Of a DNA stretch of 19,775 nucleotides, positions 1-7,431 are shown in pieces. Location of the stretch: contig JACAEZ010000001.1 of NCBI GenBank assembly GCA_013388565.1, positions 1 through 19,775 of the forward strand, read 5' to 3'. Under the pieces are notes generated by a model, which ran no database searches, was not told the origin of the DNA, and saw nothing but the letters and a program-made list of their open reading frames with translations. Position 1 is the stretch's first letter; the number at the start of each line of letters is the position of its first letter. The position numbers were made by a program, and so were the translations under genes. The stretch comes from Campylobacterales bacterium (lineage in GTDB: Bacteria; Campylobacterota; Campylobacteria; Campylobacterales; JACAEZ01).

Positions 1-15
1 AGATATTTTTTTCAT
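1..15 (-). CDS. Start of the next gene, cut by the window edge
   Basis: Only five codons are visible (M-K-K-I-S). An ATG at 15-13 follows a good ribosome binding site (AAAAGGG about 5 nt upstream on the minus strand) and lies 22 nt downstream of the lipoprotein stop, a spacing like that of the other genes in this run. It is probably the next gene of the same operon. The product cannot be told from five residues, although MKK starts are common for exported proteins. Confidence 0.45.
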
Positions 16-37
16 AAGAACCCTTTTAATATTTTTT

Positions 38-1039
38 CTATCCACCAAAATTTGGTAAATTTGATGAACTATTTACACTAGAAGTTATTGAACTTGAAGA
101 ACTACTGTTAGATATAGTTGATTGTTCACTTGATTGACTACTACTACTTAATTCACTACTAAAGCTACTACTATTTTCACTATTTCCAAAATTTGGCAAG
201 TTACTTGAACTATTGATTGAGGAACTGCTACTAATTAGAGTGCTTGAGGATGATGAGGATATTGTGCTTGAAGTTGAGCTACTATTTGATTGACTACTTT
301 CACTAGATTCTAATGAGCTACTTGAAGATGAAGAGCTACTATCTGAACTTAAAGAGGATTCTGAACTTTCACTACTTGAAGAGCTAGAACTTGTCTCTGA
401 AGAAGGTTGATTACTAGAACTACTTGATGATTGTGAAGAAGAGAATGATGATTGAGTGCTACTAATTGAAGAACTATTTAATGATAATTTAGCAATAGTA
501 TTATCTAAATGAATTTTTGCACTTGTATAATCTATAATATTTTTTGCACTATTTTTTGTAAATTGTTCTGTAAATAAAGCTTCATTAGAAGAGAAAATTA
601 TAGGATATTTTATGCTATTTTTTGTAACAGATGAGATTTGAATTCCATTATCTAAATTATTATCACTATCTAGTGTTTGTAGCACTCTAGCTAAATTTAT
701 GGCTAAAGTTTGATTAGATTGATATATATCATAAGGAGTTATAAAAGATTGCTTTTTATTCATGAGGGTATTTTTATCTAAAGAGAATGTAATAGCACCA
801 ATTGAAAACAGACAATCTTTATTTTGTTCAAACTTAAACATACCATTTAAATCTGTTTCTCCACTAAAAGAGCCACACACATAATCGACACCTTGAACTG
901 CTGAATCAACAAAATAAGCTATACTAGATTGATTTGGTTGACTGTTTGTAGTATTTAATTTTATATCTGTTGTATTACTACCGCCACATGAAACCATTAA
1001 AATTGAGATAAATATTGGATAAATATTTTTATAATTCAT
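38..1039 (-). CDS. Serine-rich surface lipoprotein
   Basis: A 333-residue predicted lipoprotein. A short signal peptide ends in a lipobox-like L-M-V-S-C, with Cys18 as the lipidation site. Residues ~40-140 form a compact domain (DSAVQGVDYVCG, DLNGMFKF, LARVLQTLD) resembling the N-terminal domain of many gammaproteobacterial and campylobacterotal surface lipoproteins and adhesins. This domain has two cysteines that could form a disulfide. From about residue 188 to the end the protein is mostly Ser with some Thr, Asn, Glu and Gln. The motif NSSSNLPNFG occurs twice, about 40 residues apart and finally at the C-terminus. No D/E-X-N-X-S/T sequon was found. It closes an operon with GT39 and DPM1/GtrB-type glycosyltransferases, so the Ser-rich tail is a plausible O-glycan acceptor (inference). 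The ATG has AGGAAA upstream. The precise function is unknown. Confidence 0.85.
   Translation of the reverse strand: MNYKNIYPIFISILMVSCGGSNTTDIKLNTTNSQPNQSSIAYFVDSAVQGVDYVCGSFSGETDLNGMFKFEQNKDCLFSIGAITFSLDKNTLMNKKQSFITPYDIYQSNQTLAINLARVLQTLDSDNNLDNGIQISSVTKNSIKYPIIFSSNEALFTEQFTKNSAKNIIDYTSAKIHLDNTIAKLSLNSSSISSTQSSFSSSQSSSSSSNQPSSETSSSSSSSESSESSLSSDSSSSSSSSSLESSESSQSNSSSTSSTISSSSSSTLISSSSSINSSSNLPNFGNSENSSSFSSELSSSSQSSEQSTISNSSSSSSITSSVNSSSNLPNFGG
41..478 (-). repeat. Low-complexity serine-rich coding tract
   Basis: The C-terminal ~145 residues of the lipoprotein are encoded here. Serine codons are mixed (TCA, TCT, AGT, AGC) rather than a clean trinucleotide repeat. This suggests selection for serine at the protein level, not recent slippage. 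The NSSSNLPNFG module is encoded near 43-76 and again near 186-219. Confidence 0.75.
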
Positions 1040-1065
1040 AATTTTCCTATTTTAATATTTAGTTA

Positions 1066-1998
1066 CTATACAATTTTTTCTACAAAATATCTTGGTCGCT
1101 GTTTTGTCTCTTTATAAATTTTTCCAATATACTCACCTATTATTCCTAAAGCAAATAGTTGAATTCCACCTATAAAGTAAATTGGAATAACAGTTGAAGC
1201 CCAACCTGCAATGGCATCATTTGTAAATAGTTTTATAGCTATTGCCCAAACTCCCATAATACATGACAATAAAAATATCAAAAAACCCAATATGGTTATA
1301 AATCTAAGTGGTAATACTGAAAAAGATGTTACTCCATCCCAAGCAAAATTTAACATCTTTTTGAGTGGATATTTAGATTCTCCTGCAAATCTCTCAATTC
1401 TATCATAATATACTAAGCAACTTTTATACCCAATCAAAGGTATCATACCTCTTAAAAATAGATTTACCTCTTTAAACTCTTTTAATGCTTCGACACTTTT
1501 TTTATCCATCAATCTAAAATCTGCATGATTATGAATTACATCTACACCCATTTTTTGCATTAATGTATAAAAAAATTCTGCACTCAACTTTTTAAATTTT
1601 GTATCGCTGTCTCTTTTTTTTCTAACACCATATACTATATTGTAGCCTTCATGATATTTTTTAACCATCTCTTCTATAACATTTATATCATCTTGTAAAT
1701 CTGCATCTATTGTAATACAAACATCAAAATCAACACTAAAAATTCCAGCCATTAAAGCATTTTGATGACCACAATTTCTTGATAATTTTATACCACTTAC
1801 AAAAGGTGAATGGTTTGAAAAATTTTCTATAATTTCCCATGTTTTATCACGACTACCATCATCTACAAAATATATTTTACTATGACTTGAAATTAAATTT
1901 TTATCTATTAAAGATTTTAAAAGTTGAGTCATCTTTTCATGAGTGTAGCTTAAAACCTCTTCTTCATTATAACATGGAATAACAATCGCTAAATTCAT
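1066..1998 (-). CDS. DPM1/GtrB-like polyprenyl-phosphate glycosyltransferase (GT2)
   Basis: A 310-residue membrane glycosyltransferase. The family transfers a sugar from a nucleotide donor to undecaprenyl (or dolichyl) phosphate on the cytoplasmic face, making lipid-P-sugar donors for GT-C enzymes. Residues 1-220 form the GT-A fold: IPCYNEEE at the N-terminus, VDDGS at 45-49, DAD at 98-100 followed by QDD, and RFAGESKYPLKKM before the membrane part. Two transmembrane segments follow (~233-255 and ~268-292), then a basic tail, the usual GtrB/ArnC-like layout and length. It lies 7 nt after the coiled-coil gene and 26 nt before the lipoprotein gene. The GT39 enzyme in the same operon is its natural partner. 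The sugar is not determinable here. ATG start. Confidence 0.88.
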   Translation of the reverse strand: MNLAIVIPCYNEEEVLSYTHEKMTQLLKSLIDKNLISSHSKIYFVDDGSRDKTWEIIENFSNHSPFVSGIKLSRNCGHQNALMAGIFSVDFDVCITIDADLQDDINVIEEMVKKYHEGYNIVYGVRKKRDSDTKFKKLSAEFFYTLMQKMGVDVIHNHADFRLMDKKSVEALKEFKEVNLFLRGMIPLIGYKSCLVYYDRIERFAGESKYPLKKMLNFAWDGVTSFSVLPLRFITILGFLIFLLSCIMGVWAIAIKLFTNDAIAGWASTVIPIYFIGGIQLFALGIIGEYIGKIYKETKQRPRYFVEKIV

Positions 1999-2005
1999 AC
2001 TTTTC

Positions 2006-2419
2006 CTAATTTTGCTTATTTAATAGTAACACTAATGTTTGTGATATTTGGTCAAGTTTTGTATCCATTGAACCTATTTTTGTTTTTACCTCTTTCATGT
2101 CATCTTTCAAAACAGAAACATCTTGTTTTAAGATAGTTACATCATCTTTCAAAACAGAAACATCTTGTTTTAAAACTTCTACATCTTGTTTTAAGTTATT
2201 AACATCTTTTTCAACTCTATTTAATCTATAATTTGATTCAAGTGCTAAATCTTCAACATTATTTAATTTTATACCATTTTCTAAAACTAAATTTCTAGTT
2301 TTTACATGCTCATGATTTAAAGCTCTTAATATTTTAATTGTTGCTGGATTTGTTTTTGATTCTATTTTTATGCTTTCAAACATTTCATCATTAATATCCA
2401 TCAAAGTTTCACTTTCCAT
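2006..2419 (-). CDS. Coiled-coil protein with heptad repeats
   Basis: A 137-residue protein without a signal peptide or membrane segment. From about residue 60 onward it is predicted coiled coil, built of seven-residue units of the type L-K-Q/D-D-V-x-V, repeated about six times. An amphipathic C-terminal segment follows (TKLDQISQTLVLLLNKQN). The N-terminal third is charged and not recognised. It starts at an ATG with AGGAG upstream and is packed between the outer-membrane protein and GtrB-like genes, 9 and 7 nt away. It may be an oligomerising or scaffold protein. No catalytic motif is visible. Confidence 0.8.
   Translation of the reverse strand: MESETLMDINDEMFESIKIESKTNPATIKILRALNHEHVKTRNLVLENGIKLNNVEDLALESNYRLNRVEKDVNNLKQDVEVLKQDVSVLKDDVTILKQDVSVLKDDMKEVKTKIGSMDTKLDQISQTLVLLLNKQN
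2101..2173 (-). repeat. Internal duplication in the coiled-coil gene
   Basis: A 31-bp stretch at 2101-2131 recurs identically at 2143-2173. The 42-bp offset equals 14 residues, exactly two heptads. Shorter copies of the 21-bp heptad unit continue to about 2200. Copy-number change would lengthen or shorten the coil in steps without breaking the frame. Confidence 0.8.
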
Positions 2420-2428
2420 TTTAATCTC

Positions 2429-3535
2429 CTATAATGAGTATTTATATATTAAACCAATTTTTGCATAACCATATTTGTGGTCAAATGTTGTTTGTGTATA
2501 TTTATTATATAGATATGGAATATCTGTTGAAAATTGTCTATACATAGCTCGTCCACCTATAAATGCTATAAAACTTTTAGTAATTGGTTTTGAAATTGAA
2601 GCATCTACAGTATGATTTTCTGTAATATAGTCTATATCATCTGCTCTATTTGTAGTAGAATATTCATAGTTTATTTCACCTATAAGACCATTAAAAAACT
2701 CTAAAGAGTAATTTAAACCTGTAAAAAATGTATTTTCATCTCTATTTAAATTAGGAATTTTGTATTGCCCAATTATATCATTTAATAAAGAGTGGTTTTT
2801 TGGTTCTATACCTATTAAAGATTTTATATCTGTTTGCTTAAATCCTAAATATAAATCTAAAATACTTTTGTTTGTAAATTGTTTGGCAAATAATAATCTT
2901 ATATACCAAGAGCTATCTTTTAAATCATCTATGGACAAAGCAGGTATGATTTTATCTCCATTTGCATTCCAAAGAGTTATCTTCATATCATCTTTATATA
3001 AATCACCATTTGATATTTTTGCACTAGTGCCTGGCTTGATTTTTTGTAGCATGATATTTAATAATGTGTCATTTGTAACATTTAACTGTTCTGCACTATT
3101 TTGATTATAACCTATATCAACACTAATAGCATCTATAGCATTAATAGGTTTTTGTGCTATTTGGTATCTTGCAAAAACATCTATTTTATTGTTTTTTAAT
3201 TTTTCATCTGAATAATCAATATTTTGTTTATCAAACTCTCCAAATATTGAAAATCGTTCATGAACACCATATCTTATCTTTATTCCATATCCATCCATAT
3301 CACCAATAGAACCTATACTATCTGGAACACCCTTTAGCTCTGTATCTTTTACATTTAAAAAATCTATCGTATCATTTATTTTTGAATATTTCAGTGCAAA
3401 CTCTAATGAATTTTTTTGTAAAGTAAATGCATTAATATTTGATTCTGCATAATTTAAACTATTTGCACTAACAATAGAACTACTAAACAAAAAAGAGCTA
3501 ACAACAATCTTATTAACTATCTTAAAAAACTTCAT
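2429..3535 (-). CDS. Putative outer-membrane beta-barrel protein
   Basis: A 368-residue exported protein. The signal peptide (~1-24) has a basic start, a hydrophobic Ser/Phe/Leu/Val core and an SANS-like cleavage region. The mature part has many alternating polar/hydrophobic stretches with aromatic ends (GIKIRYGVHERFSIFGEF, NTFFTGLNYSLEFFNGLIGEINYEYS, GYAKIGLIYKYSL), typical of amphipathic barrel strands. The last strand ends in Leu rather than the usual Phe. It starts 2 nt after the PA14-like gene, so translational coupling is likely. It could be a porin-like channel, an anchor or a surface partner for the lipoprotein. No specific family was recognised. Confidence 0.75.
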   Translation of the reverse strand: MKFFKIVNKIVVSSFLFSSSIVSANSLNYAESNINAFTLQKNSLEFALKYSKINDTIDFLNVKDTELKGVPDSIGSIGDMDGYGIKIRYGVHERFSIFGEFDKQNIDYSDEKLKNNKIDVFARYQIAQKPINAIDAISVDIGYNQNSAEQLNVTNDTLLNIMLQKIKPGTSAKISNGDLYKDDMKITLWNANGDKIIPALSIDDLKDSSWYIRLLFAKQFTNKSILDLYLGFKQTDIKSLIGIEPKNHSLLNDIIGQYKIPNLNRDENTFFTGLNYSLEFFNGLIGEINYEYSTTNRADDIDYITENHTVDASISKPITKSFIAFIGGRAMYRQFSTDIPYLYNKYTQTTFDHKYGYAKIGLIYKYSL

Positions 3536-3537
3536 CT

Positions 3538-4101
3538 TTATACCTTTAAAAATTTAATATATTTTGAATTTTCACCCCAAAGATACTTTTTACCAGCTAC
3601 TTCATATTCAACTTTTATACCAAGTTGTCCATATCCTTGAAAATAGAGAATTTTACCTTCATGAATACCTTTTGTCAAAGGTATTTCAAATTTGCTTAAA
3701 CTAAATGCTCTATCATTTATAAATTCACCATATTTAATAGAGTCTATAAAAAATTTAAATCCATCATCGGAGTATAAATAAATTACAATTTTTATATCTT
3801 CGCTAACATCTATTTTACTTTTAAAATCACAAAAAAAGTTATCATTAAAGCCTAAATTTCCAAGTTTTTCATGAACTAACTCATTTGAATTTTTAAAATT
3901 TATTACATCTATATCGTAACTTTTTGTATATGCTATATCAAAATTATCATTTATACTTTTAATTTGATTTTTTGTTTTTGAAATATCTACTTTTATATTT
4001 GCTTCAAAATTAGCTGTTGTTTTATTTAATACAATTATCCACAACACTATTATAAATGCTAAAAATGAAATTTTAAATATGAAATCTCTATTATATGTCA
4101 T
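3538..4101 (-). CDS. Membrane-anchored PA14-like domain protein
   Basis: A 187-residue protein with one N-terminal transmembrane segment (~8-25) and a periplasmic remainder. The C-terminal half resembles a PA14 domain, a beta-barrel that often binds glycans: YLYSDDGFKFFID at ~108-120, then a short loop, a strand ending in LTKGIHEGKILYF and a terminal hydrophobic strand. The DDG-x-x-x-x-ID pattern is characteristic of the family, but the domain is short, so the assignment is by eye. It starts with ATG behind AAAAAGGG, 12 nt after the GT39 gene, which fits a glycan- or glycoprotein-binding role (inference). Confidence 0.6.
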   Translation of the reverse strand: MTYNRDFIFKISFLAFIIVLWIIVLNKTTANFEANIKVDISKTKNQIKSINDNFDIAYTKSYDIDVINFKNSNELVHEKLGNLGFNDNFFCDFKSKIDVSEDIKIVIYLYSDDGFKFFIDSIKYGEFINDRAFSLSKFEIPLTKGIHEGKILYFQGYGQLGIKVEYEVAGKKYLWGENSKYIKFLKV

Positions 4102-4113
4102 AACTAACCCTTT

Positions 4114-5574
4114 TTATCTAATTGGTGTAAGTTGCCAAAAATTAAACCAAACTCGTTTCATGAACTCATATGTATTTAATGGCTCATAATAACTAAATGG
4201 AGCAAAAAAGATATACACATATATAACTAATGCAACAAACATAATAAGTGCCAACCAAACAATCTTATCATTTTGTTCTATATAGTGTTGAAATATATAA
4301 TATAATACAAATATGGCTCCAAACATGCCAAAAGATAAAGGCATAAAATAGTGATATAAGTACATAACTCTATCTATTTGCAAAATTGCTATCATATATG
4401 ATATATATAAAATAAGAAATAGCAATATATAGTCAAAAAGTTTAGTATCTGTTAAATTTATAGAAAAGAGTATTCTGCTAGAGATTAAAGCAAAAGATAA
4501 TAATACACCAGCTAAAACGAAATACCAAATAATAGGATTTCCTTGAAGATACATGTATTTAACACCATCATTTGTTTTTTCCCATCTATAATTTATACTC
4601 TTAATTCCTAAAATCCAACCAATAGCCAAACTTCCATTTTCACCAACTTTACAAAGGTCTAATTTTGGAACTCCATCTTGATACTCTTTCATGAACTTAA
4701 AATTATCTTTTAAAGTAGTTAAAAAATTTGATATATTGCTATTACTACCATTTTTAATAATCTCTAAATATTCAGATGATGCTTTATATGTTCTATTTTG
4801 TTCTATTTTGTCACCAAAAGATACATGCATATACATAACACTAAAAAATATTAAGGCAACACCTATACTAAAAGATGTTAATTTTGGTATTATATTTACA
4901 AGCTCTTTTATAGAAAAATTTTCTTTTAATTCTGTATATATCAAAAATATAGGTAATAAAAATAAAATAGCACTATTTGCTTTTACGGCTAAAGCAAATC
5001 CAACCAATATCCCAAGCATTCCATAATTTAAAAACTTCGTAATAGAATTTTCTTTAATATAGACTAAATATAAAACTGAAGCCATCATGAAAAATATTTG
5101 GCTACTCTCTAACATAGCAGCTCTTGAGTGTGTTATAAAAGCATTTTCAAAAAGATAGATAGAACTAAATAAAAAAGCATAATGACTATTTTTTGTTACT
5201 ATATAAATAATCATAAAAAATAGTGCAACACTTAAATATGCAAAAAGTGTTGGAAAAAATCTAACCCCTTTAAATGAATACCCTTTTGGAAACTCTTTTA
5301 TATAGTCTGTTTGATTAAAGTAGTTTTTATCAATATTAGAGTTTGGATTTAATATCACTTCACCAAGTGCTATAAACATCTTTCCAAGTGGTGGATGTGG
5401 CTCCATGTACATAACACCATCAATATACTTTTGGGCTGAAGCTATATGATAATTCTCATCCCAAAATTGTGCATTTGGATACTCATAATTTTTAAAATAT
5501 GTGAAAAATCCTATGATTAAAACTATAGATAGATAGATAGATAGTAAATTTTGTTTTAAAAATTCTCTACTCAA
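4114..5574 (-). CDS. GT39 / PMT-type protein O-glycosyltransferase
   Basis: A 486-residue polytopic membrane protein of the GT-C protein mannosyltransferase family, which moves a sugar from polyprenyl phosphate to Ser/Thr of exported proteins on the outer face of the inner membrane. Key marks are the D39-E40 pair (FWDENYH) in the first external loop and HPPLGK at 60-65, a PMT signature. A C-terminal 4TM region begins near YRWEKTNDGVKYMYLQGNPIIW (~327-347). About ten membrane helices are visible. It starts at TTG with AAGGAA upstream; no ATG precedes the conserved N-terminal region. Five CTAT repeats lie at codons 11-17. One PglB-type sequon (E-Q-N-R-T, ~258-262) lies in a soluble loop. The sugar may not be mannose. 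The same operon carries the lipid-P-sugar synthase. Confidence 0.85.
   Translation of the reverse strand: MSREFLKQNLLSIYLSIVLIIGFFTYFKNYEYPNAQFWDENYHIASAQKYIDGVMYMEPHPPLGKMFIALGEVILNPNSNIDKNYFNQTDYIKEFPKGYSFKGVRFFPTLFAYLSVALFFMIIYIVTKNSHYAFLFSSIYLFENAFITHSRAAMLESSQIFFMMASVLYLVYIKENSITKFLNYGMLGILVGFALAVKANSAILFLLPIFLIYTELKENFSIKELVNIIPKLTSFSIGVALIFFSVMYMHVSFGDKIEQNRTYKASSEYLEIIKNGSNSNISNFLTTLKDNFKFMKEYQDGVPKLDLCKVGENGSLAIGWILGIKSINYRWEKTNDGVKYMYLQGNPIIWYFVLAGVLLSFALISSRILFSINLTDTKLFDYILLFLILYISYMIAILQIDRVMYLYHYFMPLSFGMFGAIFVLYYIFQHYIEQNDKIVWLALIMFVALVIYVYIFFAPFSYYEPLNTYEFMKRVWFNFWQLTPIR
5525..5544 (-). repeat. Tetranucleotide repeat (CTAT)5 at the start of the GT39 gene
   Basis: Five perfect ATAG units on the plus strand (CTAT in the coding strand) begin 30 nt after the TTG start. 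Reading the sequence, loss of one unit puts TAG in frame directly after the repeat. Gain of one unit gives TAA about 12 codons further on. Either change would switch the gene off. This matches the layout of phase-variable contingency loci, although five copies is short. Confidence 0.8.
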
Positions 5575-5601
5575 GAAGTTCCTTTGTTTTTAAGTTTTAG
5601 C

Positions 5602-5633
5602 TAAGTTTATTTGTCGTACGACAAATAAACTTA
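5602..5633. promoter_or_regulatory. 32-bp perfect palindrome between two gene blocks
   Basis: Positions 5602-5633 are a perfect inverted repeat centred between 5617 and 5618, with core GTCGTACGAC. In RNA it would form a 14-bp stem with a GUAC loop. On the minus strand no U-tract follows, so it is not a textbook terminator. It ends 27 nt before the TTG of the GT39 gene. It could be an operator, a processing or attenuating hairpin, or a transcript-end structure for the upstream block. Confidence 0.7.
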
Positions 5634-5646
5634 AACAATTTTTAAA

Positions 5647-6237
5647 TTAAAATGATGGCGGTGATGGAGGTAAATCAGTTGGTTGTATATCAGATTGTTG
5701 AACAGATAATTTATCTACATCTCCAAATGAACCATCTACTTTACTTGTTGTACCAGATTTTAAACCTTTTAATTCAGAAGATAACTCTTTTATAGTACCT
5801 GTTTTTTTATCCTCAATTCTAAGTTTCAAATCTCTGTTTTTTACATTCATAGGAACTAATATTACAAATTTTTCACCATCAATATTACCTTCAATAACAG
5901 CTGGTATTTGTGGGAAACTTTGCGTATCTTTTTCTATTGGCGACTTACTTACAAGTTTTATAGCAAAATTTGAAGTATGTACGGTAGAACTATCTAGCTC
6001 ATATACATGAGTATCTAATTCTTTAGTTGTTACACTACTTGAATGCTCTTGTTGTTTATCTTTATTTTCTTGATATACAATCTTTATATCATTTTCTTTA
6101 TCTTTTGACTCTTTAGATGATGAAGTTTGTTGTTTTGTCTCTATAGATTTTATAGAACTTGAATCTTCTTGCATAAACAAAAAAGCCAATACCAAAACAA
6201 CTCCAGTAGCCCCAATTAGTAAACTTTTATTATTCAT
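5647..6237 (-). CDS. Membrane-anchored hypothetical protein of the pseudopilus cluster
   Basis: A 196-residue protein with one N-terminal transmembrane segment (~5-22, GATGVVLVLAFLF). A Ser/Lys/Glu-rich, probably disordered linker spans ~25-75. A likely beta-rich periplasmic domain follows (FAIKLVSKSP, QIPAVIEGNIDGEKFVILVP, LKLRIEDKKTGTIKELSS), and the tail is proline-rich (PPSPPSF). No family was recognised. It lies 21 nt after the SapC-like gene and is the last gene before the palindrome. A bitopic protein in this position could be a cluster-specific accessory to the pseudopilus, but nothing shows this directly. ATG with AAAGGGA upstream. Confidence 0.75.
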   Translation of the reverse strand: MNNKSLLIGATGVVLVLAFLFMQEDSSSIKSIETKQQTSSSKESKDKENDIKIVYQENKDKQQEHSSSVTTKELDTHVYELDSSTVHTSNFAIKLVSKSPIEKDTQSFPQIPAVIEGNIDGEKFVILVPMNVKNRDLKLRIEDKKTGTIKELSSELKGLKSGTTSKVDGSFGDVDKLSVQQSDIQPTDLPPSPPSF

Positions 6238-6258
6238 GTTGTCCCTTTTGTTTAATTT

Positions 6259-6957
6259 TTATATATTTTCTGCTAAGTTTTTAAAGTTACTTAAACTTGC
6301 TAAATGAGAATATACCAAGTTTAATGCACCGCTTTTTACAAGTATTAATAATTTATCATCACTTAAAGTATTAAGTTTGTCTGTATCTATTTGCATAAGA
6401 CCTGATAAAACAAATTTCTTACCATCTTTTTCTATGTTTGCATTAATATCTTTAAACAGTTCATTATCACTTAATAATTTTGTTATATTTTTAGTAAATT
6501 CTAAATCTGTATAAACATTTTGAACAAAATTCATAACATTTTTACCATATTCATTTAACTCACCATTTTCATCTAAAATTTTTTGCCCATCTTTTTTATT
6601 CAAACCTTCATACTCAACATCATAAGCCAATGAATAAACATCTACTTGTTTTGATAAAACAAATGGATAACTTCTAATAAGTGCTGGAATGTATATATTT
6701 TTTTCCCACTCTCCGCTTTTATTTACAAATAAGTTTTCATTATCTTTGACACCTAAAATTACAATTGGAGTTACACCATCACCATCTTTTGCAAAAAATA
6801 GAGGCAATGTTTTTGAAGCTTCTGCTAATTCTTGTCTTGAAACCGCCATAAATGTTAAATTTCTAGCATGTTTATAATTTTTAAGAGGAGATATTGTTAT
6901 ATCTTTATCTTCAACTTTATTCAATAATTTTGGACTTTTGAACATTTTACTTACCAT
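6259..6957 (-). CDS. SapC family protein
   Basis: A 232-residue protein matching the SapC family (named after the Campylobacter fetus S-layer locus) from memory of its motifs. These are an early SPLKNYKHARNLTFMAVSRQEL-like segment, then GVKDNENLFVNKSGEW at ~72-87, YIPALIRSYPFVL at ~90-102 and LDENGELNEYGKNVMNF at ~128-145. Length agrees with the family (about 230-250). There is no signal peptide. The biochemical role of SapC is not established; the link to surface layers comes only from the C. fetus context. It overlaps the upstream small secreted gene by 11 bp. An in-frame ATG at 6945 is an alternative start that would remove the overlap. Confidence 0.78.
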   Translation of the reverse strand: MVSKMFKSPKLLNKVEDKDITISPLKNYKHARNLTFMAVSRQELAEASKTLPLFFAKDGDGVTPIVILGVKDNENLFVNKSGEWEKNIYIPALIRSYPFVLSKQVDVYSLAYDVEYEGLNKKDGQKILDENGELNEYGKNVMNFVQNVYTDLEFTKNITKLLSDNELFKDINANIEKDGKKFVLSGLMQIDTDKLNTLSDDKLLILVKSGALNLVYSHLASLSNFKNLAENI

Positions 6958-7402
6958 TTTTTTCTTTCTTTGTTTGATTATTTTTTACAACTTTTTTTAC
7001 TTCTAAACATGTACTTAAAGATGAGTTACAATATAGCTCTTTTTTATTTTTAAGAGTTATTTTATATAGCTCTTTGAACTCTTCTGCAATATCCACACTA
7101 ACAGCATCTTTATAAGTTTTTTTGACATTTTCAAGTGTTGGTTTATGAAGTGCATTTTTACAAAGAGTTAAATCTGCTTCCATTGGCGGTGGCAAGAATA
7201 TTATCATTGGAGGTAAAACTTCACACTCTTTTGGCATAGCAGATGCTTTGTTTTCACTATTTCCTTTTTTAACTTCGACATTGCTAATATCTTTTTGTTG
7301 CGAACTATTTACACCATCCATTATAATTGGAGGCATAGGAGGCATATCTGAAGCAAACAACAATGTACTATAAAGCAATGCAACAAGCGATTTTTTAACC
7401 AT
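6947..7402 (-). CDS. Small secreted Pro/Met-rich protein of the pseudopilus cluster
   Basis: About 151 residues with a clear signal peptide (KKSLVALLYSTLLFAS). The mature N-terminus is rich in Met and Pro (DMPPMPPIIMDG) and a second such patch follows (LPPMIIFLPPPMEADL). Four cysteines (KEC, LTLC, LYC, STC) could form two disulfides. The tail is Lys/Asn-rich. An ATG at 7408 sits directly on AAAGGA with no spacing. The ATG at 7402, two codons later, has AGGA six bases upstream and is preferred. The gene overlaps sapC and follows gspF by 23-29 nt. No family was recognised; a periplasmic accessory role is a guess. Confidence 0.75.
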   Translation of the reverse strand: MVKKSLVALLYSTLLFASDMPPMPPIIMDGVNSSQQKDISNVEVKKGNSENKASAMPKECEVLPPMIIFLPPPMEADLTLCKNALHKPTLENVKKTYKDAVSVDIAEEFKELYKITLKNKKELYCNSSLSTCLEVKKVVKNNQTKKEKNGK

Positions 7403-7431
7403 TTTCATTCCTTTCTTAATATAATAAAAAA

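Noticed and set aside
38..1039. Ser-rich lipoprotein as a PglB N-glycosylation target
   Set aside because: No D/E-X-N-X-S/T sequon was found by reading through it; the Asn-Ser pairs lack an acidic residue at -2.
2760..3104. Plus-strand open frame of 114 codons
   Set aside because: It lies antisense inside the barrel protein gene, has no recognisable domain, and the minus-strand protein has a signal peptide and barrel-like strands. The same reasoning removes the plus-strand frames at 1211-1408, 4691-5026, 6689-6877, 10227-10415 and 10548-10832.
5602..5633. Palindrome as a standard rho-independent terminator
   Set aside because: The stem is AT-rich and not followed by a T-tract on the minus strand, the only strand with genes here.
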